A model generated the notes under the pieces. The model worked only from the letters and a program-made list of their open reading frames with translations. It was not told the origin of the DNA and made no database searches. From contig CAJXYJ010000008.1 of the NCBI GenBank assembly GCA_913063255.1, positions 1-42,435 of the forward strand: a stretch of 42,435 nucleotides of DNA, read 5' to 3'. Positions within the stretch are counted from its first letter, which is position 1, and every line of letters starts with the position of its first letter. A program made the translations under genes and the position numbers. Below, piece after piece: positions 32,698-41,074 of the stretch. Origin of the DNA: an uncultured Flavobacteriales bacterium. GTDB taxonomy: Bacteria > Bacteroidota > Bacteroidia > Flavobacteriales > Flavobacteriaceae.

Positions 32698-33192
32698 ATG
32701 GATTTACTTACTTCACGAACGGTTATGCAAAAATATACTGAATCAGATTTTGAATCTTTTTGCGATGTAATCTGCAACGATGAGGTGATGTTGCATATTT
32801 CTGGAAAAGGAAATCCAAGAGAAGTTGCTTTAGAAAAGTTTAAAGCAATATTAGAAACCAATAAAGAGAATGATTTTTATGGGGTTTATAAAGTGATTTT
32901 ATTGAAAACGAATGCAGTAATTGGTTTTGCGAAAATTGTTCCCTTTGAAGAGGATTCATTAGAAATAGGCTATGCCCTATTAGCTCCTTTTTGGCGAAAA
33001 GGTTTTACTATAGAATTGATTGAGAAAATGAAGAATCAATGTCTTGAATATTTTCCAAATAAAAAAGTCATGGCGATTGTAAATAAAGAAAATATTGGGT
33101 CGATAAAAGTTTTAGAAAAATCTAATTTTAATCTCTATAAACAAGGAGAGTTTAAAGAGTCTCCTTGTTTGTTTTTTGAATATTTAGGATAG
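32698..33192 (+). CDS. GNAT-family N-acetyltransferase
   Basis: A single-domain acetyltransferase (164 residues) of the RimJ/RimL-like type. It shows the N-terminal LLTSRTVMQKYTESDFESF block, a central LEIGYALLAPFWRKGFTIELIEKM that contains the acetyl-CoA-binding loop, and NKENIGSIKVLEKSNFNLYKQG near the end. The start is the ATG at 32698; a TTG at 32677 would extend it by seven residues without support. The substrate is unknown. It diverges from the pyrroline reductase operon and is not obviously linked to it. Confidence 0.82.
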   Translation: MDLLTSRTVMQKYTESDFESFCDVICNDEVMLHISGKGNPREVALEKFKAILETNKENDFYGVYKVILLKTNAVIGFAKIVPFEEDSLEIGYALLAPFWRKGFTIELIEKMKNQCLEYFPNKKVMAIVNKENIGSIKVLEKSNFNLYKQGEFKESPCLFFEYLG

Positions 33193-33216
33193 ATATTTAG
33201 GCTTACTTTTATTAAG

Positions 33217-33245
33217 AGATTGCCGCGTCATACTTCCTCGCAATG
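33217..33245. repeat. REP-like palindromic element
   Basis: An imperfect inverted repeat with outer arms ATTGC and GCAAT (GATTGCCGCGTC ... CTCGCAATGA) fills the 62-base gap between the convergent GNAT and nosY genes. The sequence resembles short intergenic palindromes that I recall from many Bacteroidota genomes. It may help to stop transcription from both sides. Confidence 0.5.
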
Positions 33246-33254
33246 ATAAGGTAA

Positions 33255-34037
33255 TCAAAAGTCTTTTTTACTGGCTTGTTTTTTAATGAAATAAGTAGGG
33301 ATAAGAACCCATATACTAAGCACTGCAGTGGAAACTACAAATCCAAAATTGGTTCCGAAGAATTTCTGAAAAACAGCTCCAGTATATCCCAATAAAGCAG
33401 AGATATCTAACTTTAATAAAATTAAGACTCTTGATAAATCTATAGGATTAAACATGGTAGCTATTAGGGAAAACTTATCTAAAGGATAATCTTCAAAAAA
33501 CATTAACGACATCAAGAAAATTCCATCATAAATAACTGCCATAAATAACCAAAGTAATATTGCATAACCAAAACCTTTTATTTTATTTTCATTGGCTAAT
33601 GCGATGTTAAAAGCTAATGCTGTAAAAATTAAAGTTAAAAAAGTACCCGTGATAAGCAATAAGACAAAATCCCAAATGGCGCTTGACATAAAAACACCGT
33701 AGAATACAAAAGGCAATCCTAGTCCAAGTATAAGACTCATAGATAGCGATAAAGCAACCCCAAAATATTGGCCAAGGAAAATGGAAGTCCGTTTTACTGG
33801 TTGTGCTAATAATAATTCTGTAAATTCTTTCGAATTATAATAATACATCACTCCAAATATAGTTCCTATTAAGGGTACTAAAGTGATGATAACATTCATT
33901 AATGTGATGACTGCTTTAGATAGGTTATTGTTTAAAAATAACAATACAATTCCCAATAGCAGATAGAAAAAGAAATATACATAACTCCAACGGCTACGCA
34001 TTAAATCGTAAAAACTATATTTTAATATTTTAAGCAT
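33255..34037 (-). CDS. nosY: NosY, ABC-type permease for NosZ maturation
   Basis: A 260-residue inner-membrane protein with six hydrophobic segments, matching ABC-2-type NosY permeases (MRSRWSYVYFFFYLLLGIVLL at the start, YYNSKEFTELLLAQPVKR between helices 2 and 3). With NosF and NosD it forms the complex needed to assemble the copper-sulfur centre of nitrous oxide reductase. It overlaps nosF by 8 bases and is the last gene of the cluster. Confidence 0.88.
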   Translation of the reverse strand: MLKILKYSFYDLMRSRWSYVYFFFYLLLGIVLLFLNNNLSKAVITLMNVIITLVPLIGTIFGVMYYYNSKEFTELLLAQPVKRTSIFLGQYFGVALSLSMSLILGLGLPFVFYGVFMSSAIWDFVLLLITGTFLTLIFTALAFNIALANENKIKGFGYAILLWLFMAVIYDGIFLMSLMFFEDYPLDKFSLIATMFNPIDLSRVLILLKLDISALLGYTGAVFQKFFGTNFGFVVSTAVLSIWVLIPTYFIKKQASKKDF

Positions 34038-34740
34038 AACTTTGAGTTAAAATGGATGCAATTGCATGTTCAAAATCTGGTTGATCGGTTTTCGATTTAA
34101 GTTCTGAAATCGTTCCTTTAAAATAAATTTTCCCTTCTAATAAGAATACAATCTCATCGGATATTTCTTCTACAAAACTCATAATATGAGAAGTAATAAG
34201 AATGGTTTTACCTTTTTCTTTTTCAGAATTAATTAAACCTTTTAAACGAATTAGAGCTATTGGGTCCAAACCTGTCGTAGGTTCATCCAATATTATTAAT
34301 GGGCTATCAAACATAAAAGTAAGTACTAAATTTACTTTTTGTTTTGTCCCACCAGATAGATTTCCTAGTTTTTTATTTAAAAATGGTTCTAATTTAAAAA
34401 GCTCGATTAGCTCCAAATCTTTTTGAGTATAATTCGCTCTAAGATCTTTAATCATTTTTATAAGCTCCTTAACTGATAGATTGTTTGGGAAGTTCGCAAT
34501 TTGCGGTAAGTAATCTATTTCTTTACGGTATTTCCAATCCTTTTTTATGGTTTTTCCGTTTATATTAATAGTGCCAGATTGGGGAATAACCATTCCTAAA
34601 ACACTTTTTATCAGGGTTGTTTTTCCAGAACCATTTGGACCTAAAATCGCAAATATTCCTCCTTGATTTATATCGAGATCTACTCCTTTCAACACTTGGT
34701 TTTTACCAAATTTTTTATGTAATTCTTTAATTTCAATCAT
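34030..34740 (-). CDS. nosF: NosF, ABC ATPase for NosZ maturation
   Basis: A 236-residue ATP-binding subunit with Walker A GPNGSGKTT (34-42), signature LSGGTKQ (128-134), Walker B LIILDEPTTGLDP (148-160) and the switch His in ITSHIMSFVE. It energises the NosDFY complex. It overlaps nosD and nosY by 8 bases each, typical of a translationally coupled ABC cassette. Position in the cluster, more than sequence, separates it from other ABC-2 ATPases. Confidence 0.9.
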   Translation of the reverse strand: MIEIKELHKKFGKNQVLKGVDLDINQGGIFAILGPNGSGKTTLIKSVLGMVIPQSGTININGKTIKKDWKYRKEIDYLPQIANFPNNLSVKELIKMIKDLRANYTQKDLELIELFKLEPFLNKKLGNLSGGTKQKVNLVLTFMFDSPLIILDEPTTGLDPIALIRLKGLINSEKEKGKTILITSHIMSFVEEISDEIVFLLEGKIYFKGTISELKSKTDQPDFEHAIASILTQSYA

Positions 34741-35980
34741 TAGTTATGATTTTCATTTGTGGGTAATTATCTAATAAATTATCTGGGGTGAAAACCGGAG
34801 ATACTTTTTCAGAAAAATCGATGATGTCTATAAACAAGCTTCTAAGCAAGATGATGGTCTCTGGTGTTCTATTTACAATATAAGAAAACAACTTTACAGG
34901 TCGGTAGGGGACATCTCCAATGCCATTTTTGTCAAGATCATAACCAGTATAACTACTCCAATAATTATGATCAAACTTATTATCGTTTAGCTTACTGTTA
35001 TATGAAAGGTCAAAGGAGTTGTATAAAAAATTGTTTTCGGTAAAATTGTTTGCATAACAGGCGCCACGAAATTTAATAGCCCAGCCATTTCCAGTAAAAT
35101 GGTTGTTTTTATAAATTATTCTATTGGTTCCTTCAATATTAATTCCAATGGTATTGGTTTCGAATGTATTTCCTATTATTTCTGAATCGTTTATTTCTTT
35201 TAATAATACTCCATAGGAAGCAGAACCCCAGTTGTCCTTAAATAAGTTGTCATACATTTTTATCCTTTTAGAAAACATTACCGCTACACCAGCACCATTA
35301 TTCTGAAAGATATTGTTTTGATATAAATCATCGTTTGAAAACATAAAATGAAGCCCATATCGAATATTTTCTCGACTTTTATTATTTGTTATTTTACAAA
35401 AATCTGAAAATTCTAAATAGATACCATCTCTAACATGAGTTACAATGTTTTGATCGATTTCAATGTTTTTACAATACCATAATTGGATTCCATTTCCAGA
35501 ATTATATTCCTCTACAGCATCTCCAATAATGTTATTATGAAACACTTTTCCGTCGGAGGATTTTTCTAAAAAGATTCCGAAGAAAAGCTTTTCTAGCTTT
35601 AAATTCTGAATCAAAAAATTCTTGCTTTTTATAACTCGTATGGCTGCATAGTCTTCGGTATAGCTGGTACCTACATTTATAATAAATAGGCCATCTACCG
35701 TAACATTGTCTGAAGTAATGGTGATAATTTCTCCTTTAAACTCACCATCAATAACCGGATAATTCTCACCAATAAGTGTTAATGGCTTATCAATAACAAT
35801 ATTCATTTCTTTGTAAAGCCCTTTTTTAATAACAATGGTATCAAAATCTTGAGCTTGAGCGATAGCTACCTTTATGGATTTATATTCGCAACTAGAACAA
35901 ACCTCCAAAGTATTTCCATAAGCAGATTGCTTAGGAAAGCTAAGAAATAATGTGAATAAAAGGATATAAAATAGTTTCAT
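34733..35980 (-). CDS. nosD: NosD, periplasmic copper-site maturation protein
   Basis: A 415-residue protein with signal peptide (MKLFYILLFTLFLSFPKQSAYG) followed by a parallel beta-helix of PbH1 repeats, typical of NosD (GNGIQLWYCKNIEIDQNIVTHVRDG, NIRYGLHFMFSNDDLYQNN, WSSYTGYDLDKNGIGDVPYRP). It supplies or handles the sulfur/copper cargo for the NosZ CuZ centre. Near its N-terminus a CSSC pair is present. It overlaps nosF by 8 bases and follows the CopD-like gene after 6 bases. Confidence 0.92.
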   Translation of the reverse strand: MKLFYILLFTLFLSFPKQSAYGNTLEVCSSCEYKSIKVAIAQAQDFDTIVIKKGLYKEMNIVIDKPLTLIGENYPVIDGEFKGEIITITSDNVTVDGLFIINVGTSYTEDYAAIRVIKSKNFLIQNLKLEKLFFGIFLEKSSDGKVFHNNIIGDAVEEYNSGNGIQLWYCKNIEIDQNIVTHVRDGIYLEFSDFCKITNNKSRENIRYGLHFMFSNDDLYQNNIFQNNGAGVAVMFSKRIKMYDNLFKDNWGSASYGVLLKEINDSEIIGNTFETNTIGINIEGTNRIIYKNNHFTGNGWAIKFRGACYANNFTENNFLYNSFDLSYNSKLNDNKFDHNYWSSYTGYDLDKNGIGDVPYRPVKLFSYIVNRTPETIILLRSLFIDIIDFSEKVSPVFTPDNLLDNYPQMKIITND

Positions 35981-35986
35981 ATATTT

Positions 35987-36421
35987 TTAAAGTAATCCAC
36001 CACTTCTGGTACTAAATCCTACAAAAACAAAAGCTACTGCAATTATTGTAACTGCAATGATATGATAGGATAGGGGTTTTAAATTCTTTTTTGGAATCAA
36101 TACAAATCTCGCATGTAATGCAAGTAATAGGGTTGCAAATAAAAGAATAAATTTAATGCTAATATGTTTGGTATAATGATCGGTAAAATCGAATAAAAAT
36201 AAGTCTGGGCTATATTGAGTTGCCATATATATCCCTGTAATTACCAATAGTAATAATGCAGGAATACCTATGCGTTCATACCTAGATTCGAAAGTTTCTA
36301 GTATGCTAAAATCATTATGCTTTAGCGCTTTTGGAAGAAATGTAAAAGACAATATTAAATGTCCACCTGTCCAAATAGTAGCACTAAGAATATGAATAAA
36401 AATTATAATTTTCAGAAACAT
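35987..36421 (-). CDS. Four-helix CopD/DUF2269-like membrane protein
   Basis: A 144-residue protein with four membrane helices. The first carries a His and the WTGGH motif (FIHILSATIWTGGHLILSF); another His-containing helix is KHISIKFILLFATLLLALHARF. This His pattern resembles CopD-like copper transport or heme-binding membrane proteins. It lies between nosL and nosD, 6 bases from nosD, so a role in copper delivery or electron transfer to the Nos apparatus is likely but unproven. Confidence 0.68.
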   Translation of the reverse strand: MFLKIIIFIHILSATIWTGGHLILSFTFLPKALKHNDFSILETFESRYERIGIPALLLLVITGIYMATQYSPDLFLFDFTDHYTKHISIKFILLFATLLLALHARFVLIPKKNLKPLSYHIIAVTIIAVAFVFVGFSTRSGGLL

Positions 36422-36500
36422 AAATTTTATGATTTTAAAACCTTTGAAGATATAAAAAATACAAGTCAGTAGAGATGCATCTTATAAGGCAAAAAGTTTT

Positions 36501-36941
36501 TTATTTTTTATTAAAATGAATTAATAATTCATCCCAGGTAAAAATATTCCCTTCTTTTGCCTTCTGTAAGGTTAATGCCTCCTCCTTTGTAGAAACTGCT
36601 GTTAGAAATTCTCCCATAGGACTTGGTATGTTTTCTGAAATAATAAAAGTGGCCAAATTAGCATCGATCAAATCTCTAGGATTGTTATAATCTGTAACTA
36701 ATATTAAGCCAATTTCTTCGGTTTCTGTTTCTTTAAGATAATTGATCATACATTCTGTAGCATCAAACTTAAAAGCTTTCCCTTTTTTAGTTACTAATTG
36801 TGCTGCATGTTGTTGATCTACGATATTCATTCTACAAAAATGGCAGGCATCTTTGCCATACTCAATTTTTTGAGGTTGTACCGTACACGAAATAAATAAC
36901 AGAAATGATAATAATGAAAACGTAGTGATTAGTTTTTTCAT
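36501..36941 (-). CDS. nosL: NosL, copper chaperone lipoprotein
   Basis: A 146-residue lipoprotein (lipobox LFISCTVQ, Cys19) with the NosL copper-binding motif ACHFCRM (Cys33, Cys36, Met38) and the conserved FDATECMINYL segment. NosL delivers Cu(I) to apo-NosZ in the periplasm. It is separated from the upstream membrane protein gene by a 97-base gap holding a long perfect hairpin, and from the CopD-like gene by 79 bases. Confidence 0.9.
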   Translation of the reverse strand: MKKLITTFSLLSFLLFISCTVQPQKIEYGKDACHFCRMNIVDQQHAAQLVTKKGKAFKFDATECMINYLKETETEEIGLILVTDYNNPRDLIDANLATFIISENIPSPMGEFLTAVSTKEEALTLQKAKEGNIFTWDELLIHFNKK

Positions 36942-36980
36942 CTGTATATATTTTTAGTAGTTATGGTAATCTAATCTTAG

Positions 36981-37024
36981 GCGATTAAAACAAACTATTA
37001 TGGGGATAGGTTTGTTTTAATCGC
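36981..37024. repeat. Perfect 15-bp inverted repeat inside the nos cluster
   Basis: Arms GCGATTAAAACAAAC (36981-36995) and GTTTGTTTTAATCGC (37010-37024) flank a 14-base loop, which can extend pairing with one bulged G. It lies 14 bases after the NosB-like stop codon. No T-tract follows on the minus strand, so it may act in RNA processing, stability or attenuation. Confidence 0.75.
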
Positions 37025-37038
37025 TTCAGATAATAAAT

Positions 37039-37629
37039 TTAGGCTTTTTTCCCTTCTTTTTTCCCTACAATATAAGCTAATAAACCAAAAGCGATACCTA
37101 ATGCTAAGAACAATGCTCCAAATCGAGGGTAGGAGTGTGCTCTAAAGTTTAAGATGTCCTTTGTGCCAAATAATGGAGGTTGGAAGCCCATTACAGATCC
37201 GTCTGGATTTGTAAATTTCATAATTGCTTTAGGGTCTAAATCATGACCATAGTCGTGTTCCCAAAGGTAAAAGTCGTAAAGTCCAGCTAAGCTGACAACA
37301 ACCATTAAAATAAACCATCCCAAAAACCATTTGTAATTCATAAATATTCCTATTAAAAGCCCTAAAATGGTAGTAATAATAATACCTATTGGGAAAATTT
37401 TAAATTCAGGAATGGCATCAGGGATATATTTCATCCCCACATAATGGTTCATTAGGTTAATGTTTTTAATGTCATGTGGATGCATGTCAGAAAAATCATT
37501 AATATGGATATTCATTCCTAATGGAATTGGATATTGTGGCGCTTCAAGTGTAATGTTCCAAAGTGGAAATAAAAATAAACCTAGAGGGAGTAATGCCCCT
37601 AGAATCATTATTAAACGAGACTTTTTCAT
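37039..37629 (-). CDS. NosB-like membrane protein of clade II nos clusters
   Basis: A 196-residue protein with about four membrane helices: an N-terminal anchor (IMILGALLPLGLFLFPLW), two central helices (about 80-125) and one near the C-terminus (FGALFLALGIAFGLLAYIVG). The loop after helix 1 is rich in His, Asp and Met (NDFSDMHPHDIKNINLMNHY), and another loop has WEHDYGHDLD, possibly metal-binding. A membrane protein of this type between nosZ and nosD is known from clade II clusters (NosB); equivalence is inferred from position and topology. Its C-terminus is Lys-rich and cytoplasmic. Confidence 0.65.
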   Translation of the reverse strand: MKKSRLIMILGALLPLGLFLFPLWNITLEAPQYPIPLGMNIHINDFSDMHPHDIKNINLMNHYVGMKYIPDAIPEFKIFPIGIIITTILGLLIGIFMNYKWFLGWFILMVVVSLAGLYDFYLWEHDYGHDLDPKAIMKFTNPDGSVMGFQPPLFGTKDILNFRAHSYPRFGALFLALGIAFGLLAYIVGKKEGKKA

Positions 37630-37666
37630 TTTTTTTAAATTAGAATTAGTAATAAAAGATAAGGAG

Positions 37667-37685
37667 ATGAATGGATCACATTCAT
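37667..37685. promoter_or_regulatory. Inverted repeat in the leader of the second nos unit
   Basis: Perfect 7-bp arms ATGAATG and CATTCAT flank GATCA, 38 bases upstream of the NosB-like start. It falls just downstream of a predicted minus-strand -7 element (TAAGTTTG, 37709-37702), so it could be an operator or a leader hairpin. Confidence 0.4.
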
Positions 37686-37701
37686 TAGTATCTTATTTTT
37701 T

Positions 37702-37709
37702 CAAACTTA
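37702..37709 (-). promoter_or_regulatory. Predicted -7 element for the nosB-like/nosLDFY unit
   Basis: TAAGTTTG on the minus strand matches TAnnTTTG exactly, about 73 bases upstream of the NosB-like start codon and downstream of the nosZ terminator. No clear -33 element is seen. The remainder of the 271-base gap holds no supported ORF. Confidence 0.4.
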
Positions 37710-37815
37710 TTTATTGGTTGATAATGAGTATGAAAGATTAAGAAAACCTTCTAAAATTTAAATTAATGATGAGTTTTTAGTTTTATGAGTAAGTGAAAAT
37801 TTATCGATTAGATTT

Positions 37816-37849
37816 AAAAGACGGGAGAAATTAACAACTCCCGCCTTTT
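37816..37849 (-). terminator. Terminator after nosZ
   Basis: On the minus strand the arms AAAGGCGGGAG and CTCCCGTCTTT pair over 11 bp with one G-U wobble around a 10-base loop, followed by TT and an AT-rich end. On the plus strand the same position is an A-C mismatch, so the structure suits transcription from nosZ. It stands 52 bases beyond the nosZ stop. Confidence 0.7.
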
Positions 37850-37900
37850 TGGAAATACACTAATCACTAATCAATAAATACTTCCACTACTAAAAACAAT

Positions 37901-39862
37901 TTAATCTTCACCTAAAGACCATTTAAGCTCTATATTAGAAGAAGCAGGGGATACTCTAACATATCCTTGCATCTCTTGGTGTAATGCGGAACAGAAATCT
38001 GTACAATAGAAAGGCCAAACTCCAACTTGTTTTGGTTCCCATACAAATGTTTCTGTTTGTCCTGGCATTATTAATAATTCTGAAGTATTAGCTCCAATCA
38101 TACTAACTCCGTGAGGTACATCGTAATCTTGTTCTAAATTCGTAACGTGGAAATAAACTTTGTCTCCCACTTTTACACCTTCAATATTATCTGGTGAAAA
38201 GTGACTACGAATCATTGTCATATAAATATGAACTTCTTTTCCATTACGTTCTACTCTAGTTTCATCATCATTTTTCGCAGCATATGGGTGCATATTTTCT
38301 TCTAACTTGTATAGTTTTTTAGAATTTTTAGCAACAATATCGGCTGGAATACCAGCTGCATAATGAGGCTCACCAATAGTTGGGAAATCTAATAATAGTT
38401 CCATTTTTTCACCTGTAATGTCATATAACTGTGCAGATTGAGTAACCTCTGGACCTGTTGGTAAATAACGGTCTTTGGTAATTTTATTCATTGCAACTAC
38501 ATATTTTCCGAATGGTTTTCTAGAGTTACCACCTGGAATCATTAAGTGACCTACAGAGTAATATGTTGGTTTTCTATCTATAACTTCCCAAGTTCCTAAT
38601 TTCCATTTTACAACTTCAGAAGAGATAAAGAACGTAGTATATGCGTTTCCTTTTCCATCAAATTCTGTATGTAAAGGTCCTAAGCCTGGTTGTTCCACAA
38701 CACCTGCAAGAACATCCTCGAAGTTAAGAATTGGAATTCCGTAAGCATCACCTGCAAATTTTTCATTCTCAATTGCATCTAACATTTTAGTAAATGAGTG
38801 AATAGTTAAGTTAGCAGAAAGTTTCCCGTTACCAACAATATACTCTCCAGAAGGATCTACATCACAACCGTGTGGAGATTTAGGAGTTGGTAATAAGTAA
38901 ACTGCTCCAGGTACTTCAGAAGGATTTACAACAAGAACTTCTTTTTTCATTGTTGAAGTTGCAGTATGCGTAGATTCGTCATATACATTATGCGCATAAT
39001 TAGCTGGCATTTTTGTACCACCACCATTATTTACATATTCTTCAATTTTCTTCCAGTTAATTGCTGCGATAAAATCTTTATCATTTTGAGAAGAATTCAC
39101 TTCCATTAATGTATGTGCTTCTTCCGTGTTATAAGTTGTAAAGAAGAACCATCCATGAGATTTTCCACGACCTGGGTGAGATAAATCATAGTTAAATCCT
39201 GGCATGATAATTTGGAATTTAATATCCATATGACCTTCTTCAGGATCCACACTAATAAAAGTTAAGGCACCTTTAAAGTTACCTTTATATTCATTAATAG
39301 GCATATCACGTTGTGGAATTGGAATAGAGAAACGTGTTCCTGCTACTACATATTCTGTGTTTTCAGTAACAAATGAAGAACTGTGATTACCAGCACTGTT
39401 AGGCACTTCGATAATTTCAGTTGTTTCAAAAGTTGTTAAATCAATTTTTGCAATACGAGGTGTATTGTTACCATTGATAAATATCCAACGACCATCTAAT
39501 TCCCCATTGGTTTGTGAAATATCTGGATGGTGAGAATCATCCCAAGGAATAAATCCATGAGAAGTATTTAACATAGGTTTCGTTTCTTCGTTATACCCCC
39601 AAGCTTTTTCAGCATCTTGAGAGAAAACAGGAATTACTTTAAATAGACGCCCAGATGGAAGTCCATAAACTGCTAATTGCCCACTAAAACCTCCAGAAAT
39701 AAAGGCATAGTATTCGTCTAATTCACCTGGGGCTACATATACTTTTTCAGCAGCGCTTGAAGAAAGTGCTCCTTGATTATTGCTAGTAGATTCACTGTTA
39801 TTACAGCTAAATAATCCAGCTACAATTACCAATGCTACTAAAATATTAATTGTTTTTTTCAT
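37901..39862 (-). CDS. nosZ: Nitrous oxide reductase, clade II (Sec-type lipoprotein)
   Basis: It reduces N2O to N2 in the periplasm. The signal is a Sec-type lipobox (VAGLFSCNNS, Cys20) rather than a Tat signal, which marks clade II. The beta-propeller supplies CuZ histidines: His111/His112 in DDSHHPD, then LSHPGRGKSH, NYAHNVY, PHGCDVDPSG, PLHTEFDGKG, GHLMIPGG and GEPHYA. The C-terminal cupredoxin domain has the CuA ligands His584 (VPHGVS), Cys620, Cys624, His628 and Met631 in YCTDFCSALHQEM. Length (653) is normal. It lies 29 bases after the fasciclin gene and is followed by a terminator. All catalytic ligands appear intact. Confidence 0.97.
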   Translation of the reverse strand: MKKTINILVALVIVAGLFSCNNSESTSNNQGALSSSAAEKVYVAPGELDEYYAFISGGFSGQLAVYGLPSGRLFKVIPVFSQDAEKAWGYNEETKPMLNTSHGFIPWDDSHHPDISQTNGELDGRWIFINGNNTPRIAKIDLTTFETTEIIEVPNSAGNHSSSFVTENTEYVVAGTRFSIPIPQRDMPINEYKGNFKGALTFISVDPEEGHMDIKFQIIMPGFNYDLSHPGRGKSHGWFFFTTYNTEEAHTLMEVNSSQNDKDFIAAINWKKIEEYVNNGGGTKMPANYAHNVYDESTHTATSTMKKEVLVVNPSEVPGAVYLLPTPKSPHGCDVDPSGEYIVGNGKLSANLTIHSFTKMLDAIENEKFAGDAYGIPILNFEDVLAGVVEQPGLGPLHTEFDGKGNAYTTFFISSEVVKWKLGTWEVIDRKPTYYSVGHLMIPGGNSRKPFGKYVVAMNKITKDRYLPTGPEVTQSAQLYDITGEKMELLLDFPTIGEPHYAAGIPADIVAKNSKKLYKLEENMHPYAAKNDDETRVERNGKEVHIYMTMIRSHFSPDNIEGVKVGDKVYFHVTNLEQDYDVPHGVSMIGANTSELLIMPGQTETFVWEPKQVGVWPFYCTDFCSALHQEMQGYVRVSPASSNIELKWSLGED

Positions 39863-39891
39863 TATATGGTATTTTATATTAGTGTTAATTT

Positions 39892-40470
39892 TTATTCCGT
39901 TGGAGGTAACATTACTTTATCTATAACGTGTACAATACCATTACCAGCTTTTACACTAGCTATAATTTTTGCACCTCCAACATAAACATCATCTCCTTTT
40001 ACTTCAACCAAAACATCTTGGTTATTAGCCTGACCTAATTTTTTAAATTTCTTTAAAAATTCTTTGCTATAGTTCCCAGGAGTAACGTGGTATTTTAAAA
40101 TATTCGCCAAGACATTTTTATTCTCTGGCTTAACTAAACTTTCAACAGTACCTTCTGGTAATGCAGCAAAAGCAGCATCTGTTGGAGCGAAAACCATTAA
40201 CGGACCTGCATTTACTAATGCATTTTCTAATTCGGCAGCTTGTACAGCAGCTACAAGAGTAGTATGATCTGGAGAACCAATTGCTATTTGTAATATATTT
40301 GGAGTTCCTTCATCGTCACGTAAAAAAGCTTGGCCTTGTTTTTTTGTTGGTTCGGCTTTTTCAGTCGTAGTATTTGACGTTGAATTTGTGTCTTTCTTTT
40401 CACCCGAATTGCAACTGGATACAAGTAAAATGAAAATGAAAGCAAACATTGAATTTAATATTGTTTTCAT
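39892..40470 (-). CDS. Fasciclin-domain lipoprotein of the nos cluster
   Basis: A 192-residue lipoprotein (lipobox LLVSSCNSG, Cys20) with a Thr/Ser/Lys-rich linker and one FAS1 domain (about 55-190) showing the H1 box GPLMVFAPTDAAFAALP and the H2-like IVHVIDKVMLPP. FAS1 domains mediate binding or adhesion; what this one does for N2O reduction is unknown. It is tightly placed between cytochrome c (47 bases) and nosZ (29 bases), so cotranscription is likely. Confidence 0.87.
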   Translation of the reverse strand: MKTILNSMFAFIFILLVSSCNSGEKKDTNSTSNTTTEKAEPTKKQGQAFLRDDEGTPNILQIAIGSPDHTTLVAAVQAAELENALVNAGPLMVFAPTDAAFAALPEGTVESLVKPENKNVLANILKYHVTPGNYSKEFLKKFKKLGQANNQDVLVEVKGDDVYVGGAKIIASVKAGNGIVHVIDKVMLPPTE

Positions 40471-40517
40471 GTTATTATAGTTTTTATTGGTTAAAGAATT
40501 GGTGAATTAAATTAGAC

Positions 40518-41015
40518 CTATAAGGTTCTAAAATATTCCAATACGTTTCTAGCTTCTTCTTCGGTTAAATTTTGATTAGCCATTGGCGAACCATTATATT
40601 CCATTAATAGAGCTTTTGCATCTGAATCTTTTTTTACCATCTCATCAGGATTTAAAATCATATTCATAATCCATTCTGGAGAACGTCTTTCAAAGATTCC
40701 GTTTGGAGCAGGGCCAATGAATTTTTTCCCAATTTTATGACAAGCAGTACATTTAGATTTAAAAACTTCTCCTCCTTTTGTAGCCATAGCTTGGTCTATA
40801 TCTGCACCTAATGTTACCGACTTAATTGGACCAATTCCTTTATTAGAAAGATCATAAGTGGTTTCTTTCTTTTCTTTTTTAGCTTTTTTGGATTTTGAAG
40901 TTTTTGTTTTACCAATTTTTACTTTTTCCTTCTTTTCTTTTTTGTCATCTCCTCCACAACTTACCATTGTAAGAGAAAAAATTACTAGTAGTGACAGTTT
41001 AATTAGGTTCTTCAT
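40518..41015 (-). CDS. Lipoprotein cytochrome c, first gene of the nosZ operon
   Basis: A 165-residue monoheme cytochrome. A lipobox (LTMVSCGGD, Cys20) anchors it to a membrane facing the periplasm; a very Lys-rich linker (about 25-52) follows. The heme motif CTACH (Cys89, Cys92, His93) and candidate axial Met residues in WIMNMILNPDEM complete a class I fold. It is probably an electron donor to NosZ. It is closely similar to the cytochrome encoded just upstream (41233-41733), especially after residue 84. A Crp/Fnr-type palindrome and a -7 element lie before its start. Confidence 0.9.
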   Translation of the reverse strand: MKNLIKLSLLVIFSLTMVSCGGDDKKEKKEKVKIGKTKTSKSKKAKKEKKETTYDLSNKGIGPIKSVTLGADIDQAMATKGGEVFKSKCTACHKIGKKFIGPAPNGIFERRSPEWIMNMILNPDEMVKKDSDAKALLMEYNGSPMANQNLTEEEARNVLEYFRTL

Positions 41016-41046
41016 TATATACTATTTATCGTTAATTTATATGAGG

Positions 41047-41054
41047 CAAAGATA
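41047..41054 (-). promoter_or_regulatory. Predicted -7 element of the nosZ operon
   Basis: TATCTTTG on the minus strand matches the Bacteroidota -7 consensus TAnnTTTG exactly, about 32 bases upstream of the cytochrome c start. The predicted transcription start is near 41042, about 41 bases from the centre of the palindrome at 41075-41092. Confidence 0.55.
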
Positions 41055-41074
41055 AAAGTCAGAGTACTTACAAA

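Noticed and set aside
37728-37745. Second Crp/Fnr-type site (TTGATAATGAGTATGAA) before the NosB-like gene
   Set aside because: Only one half-site resembles the Fnr consensus; the other arm does not pair.
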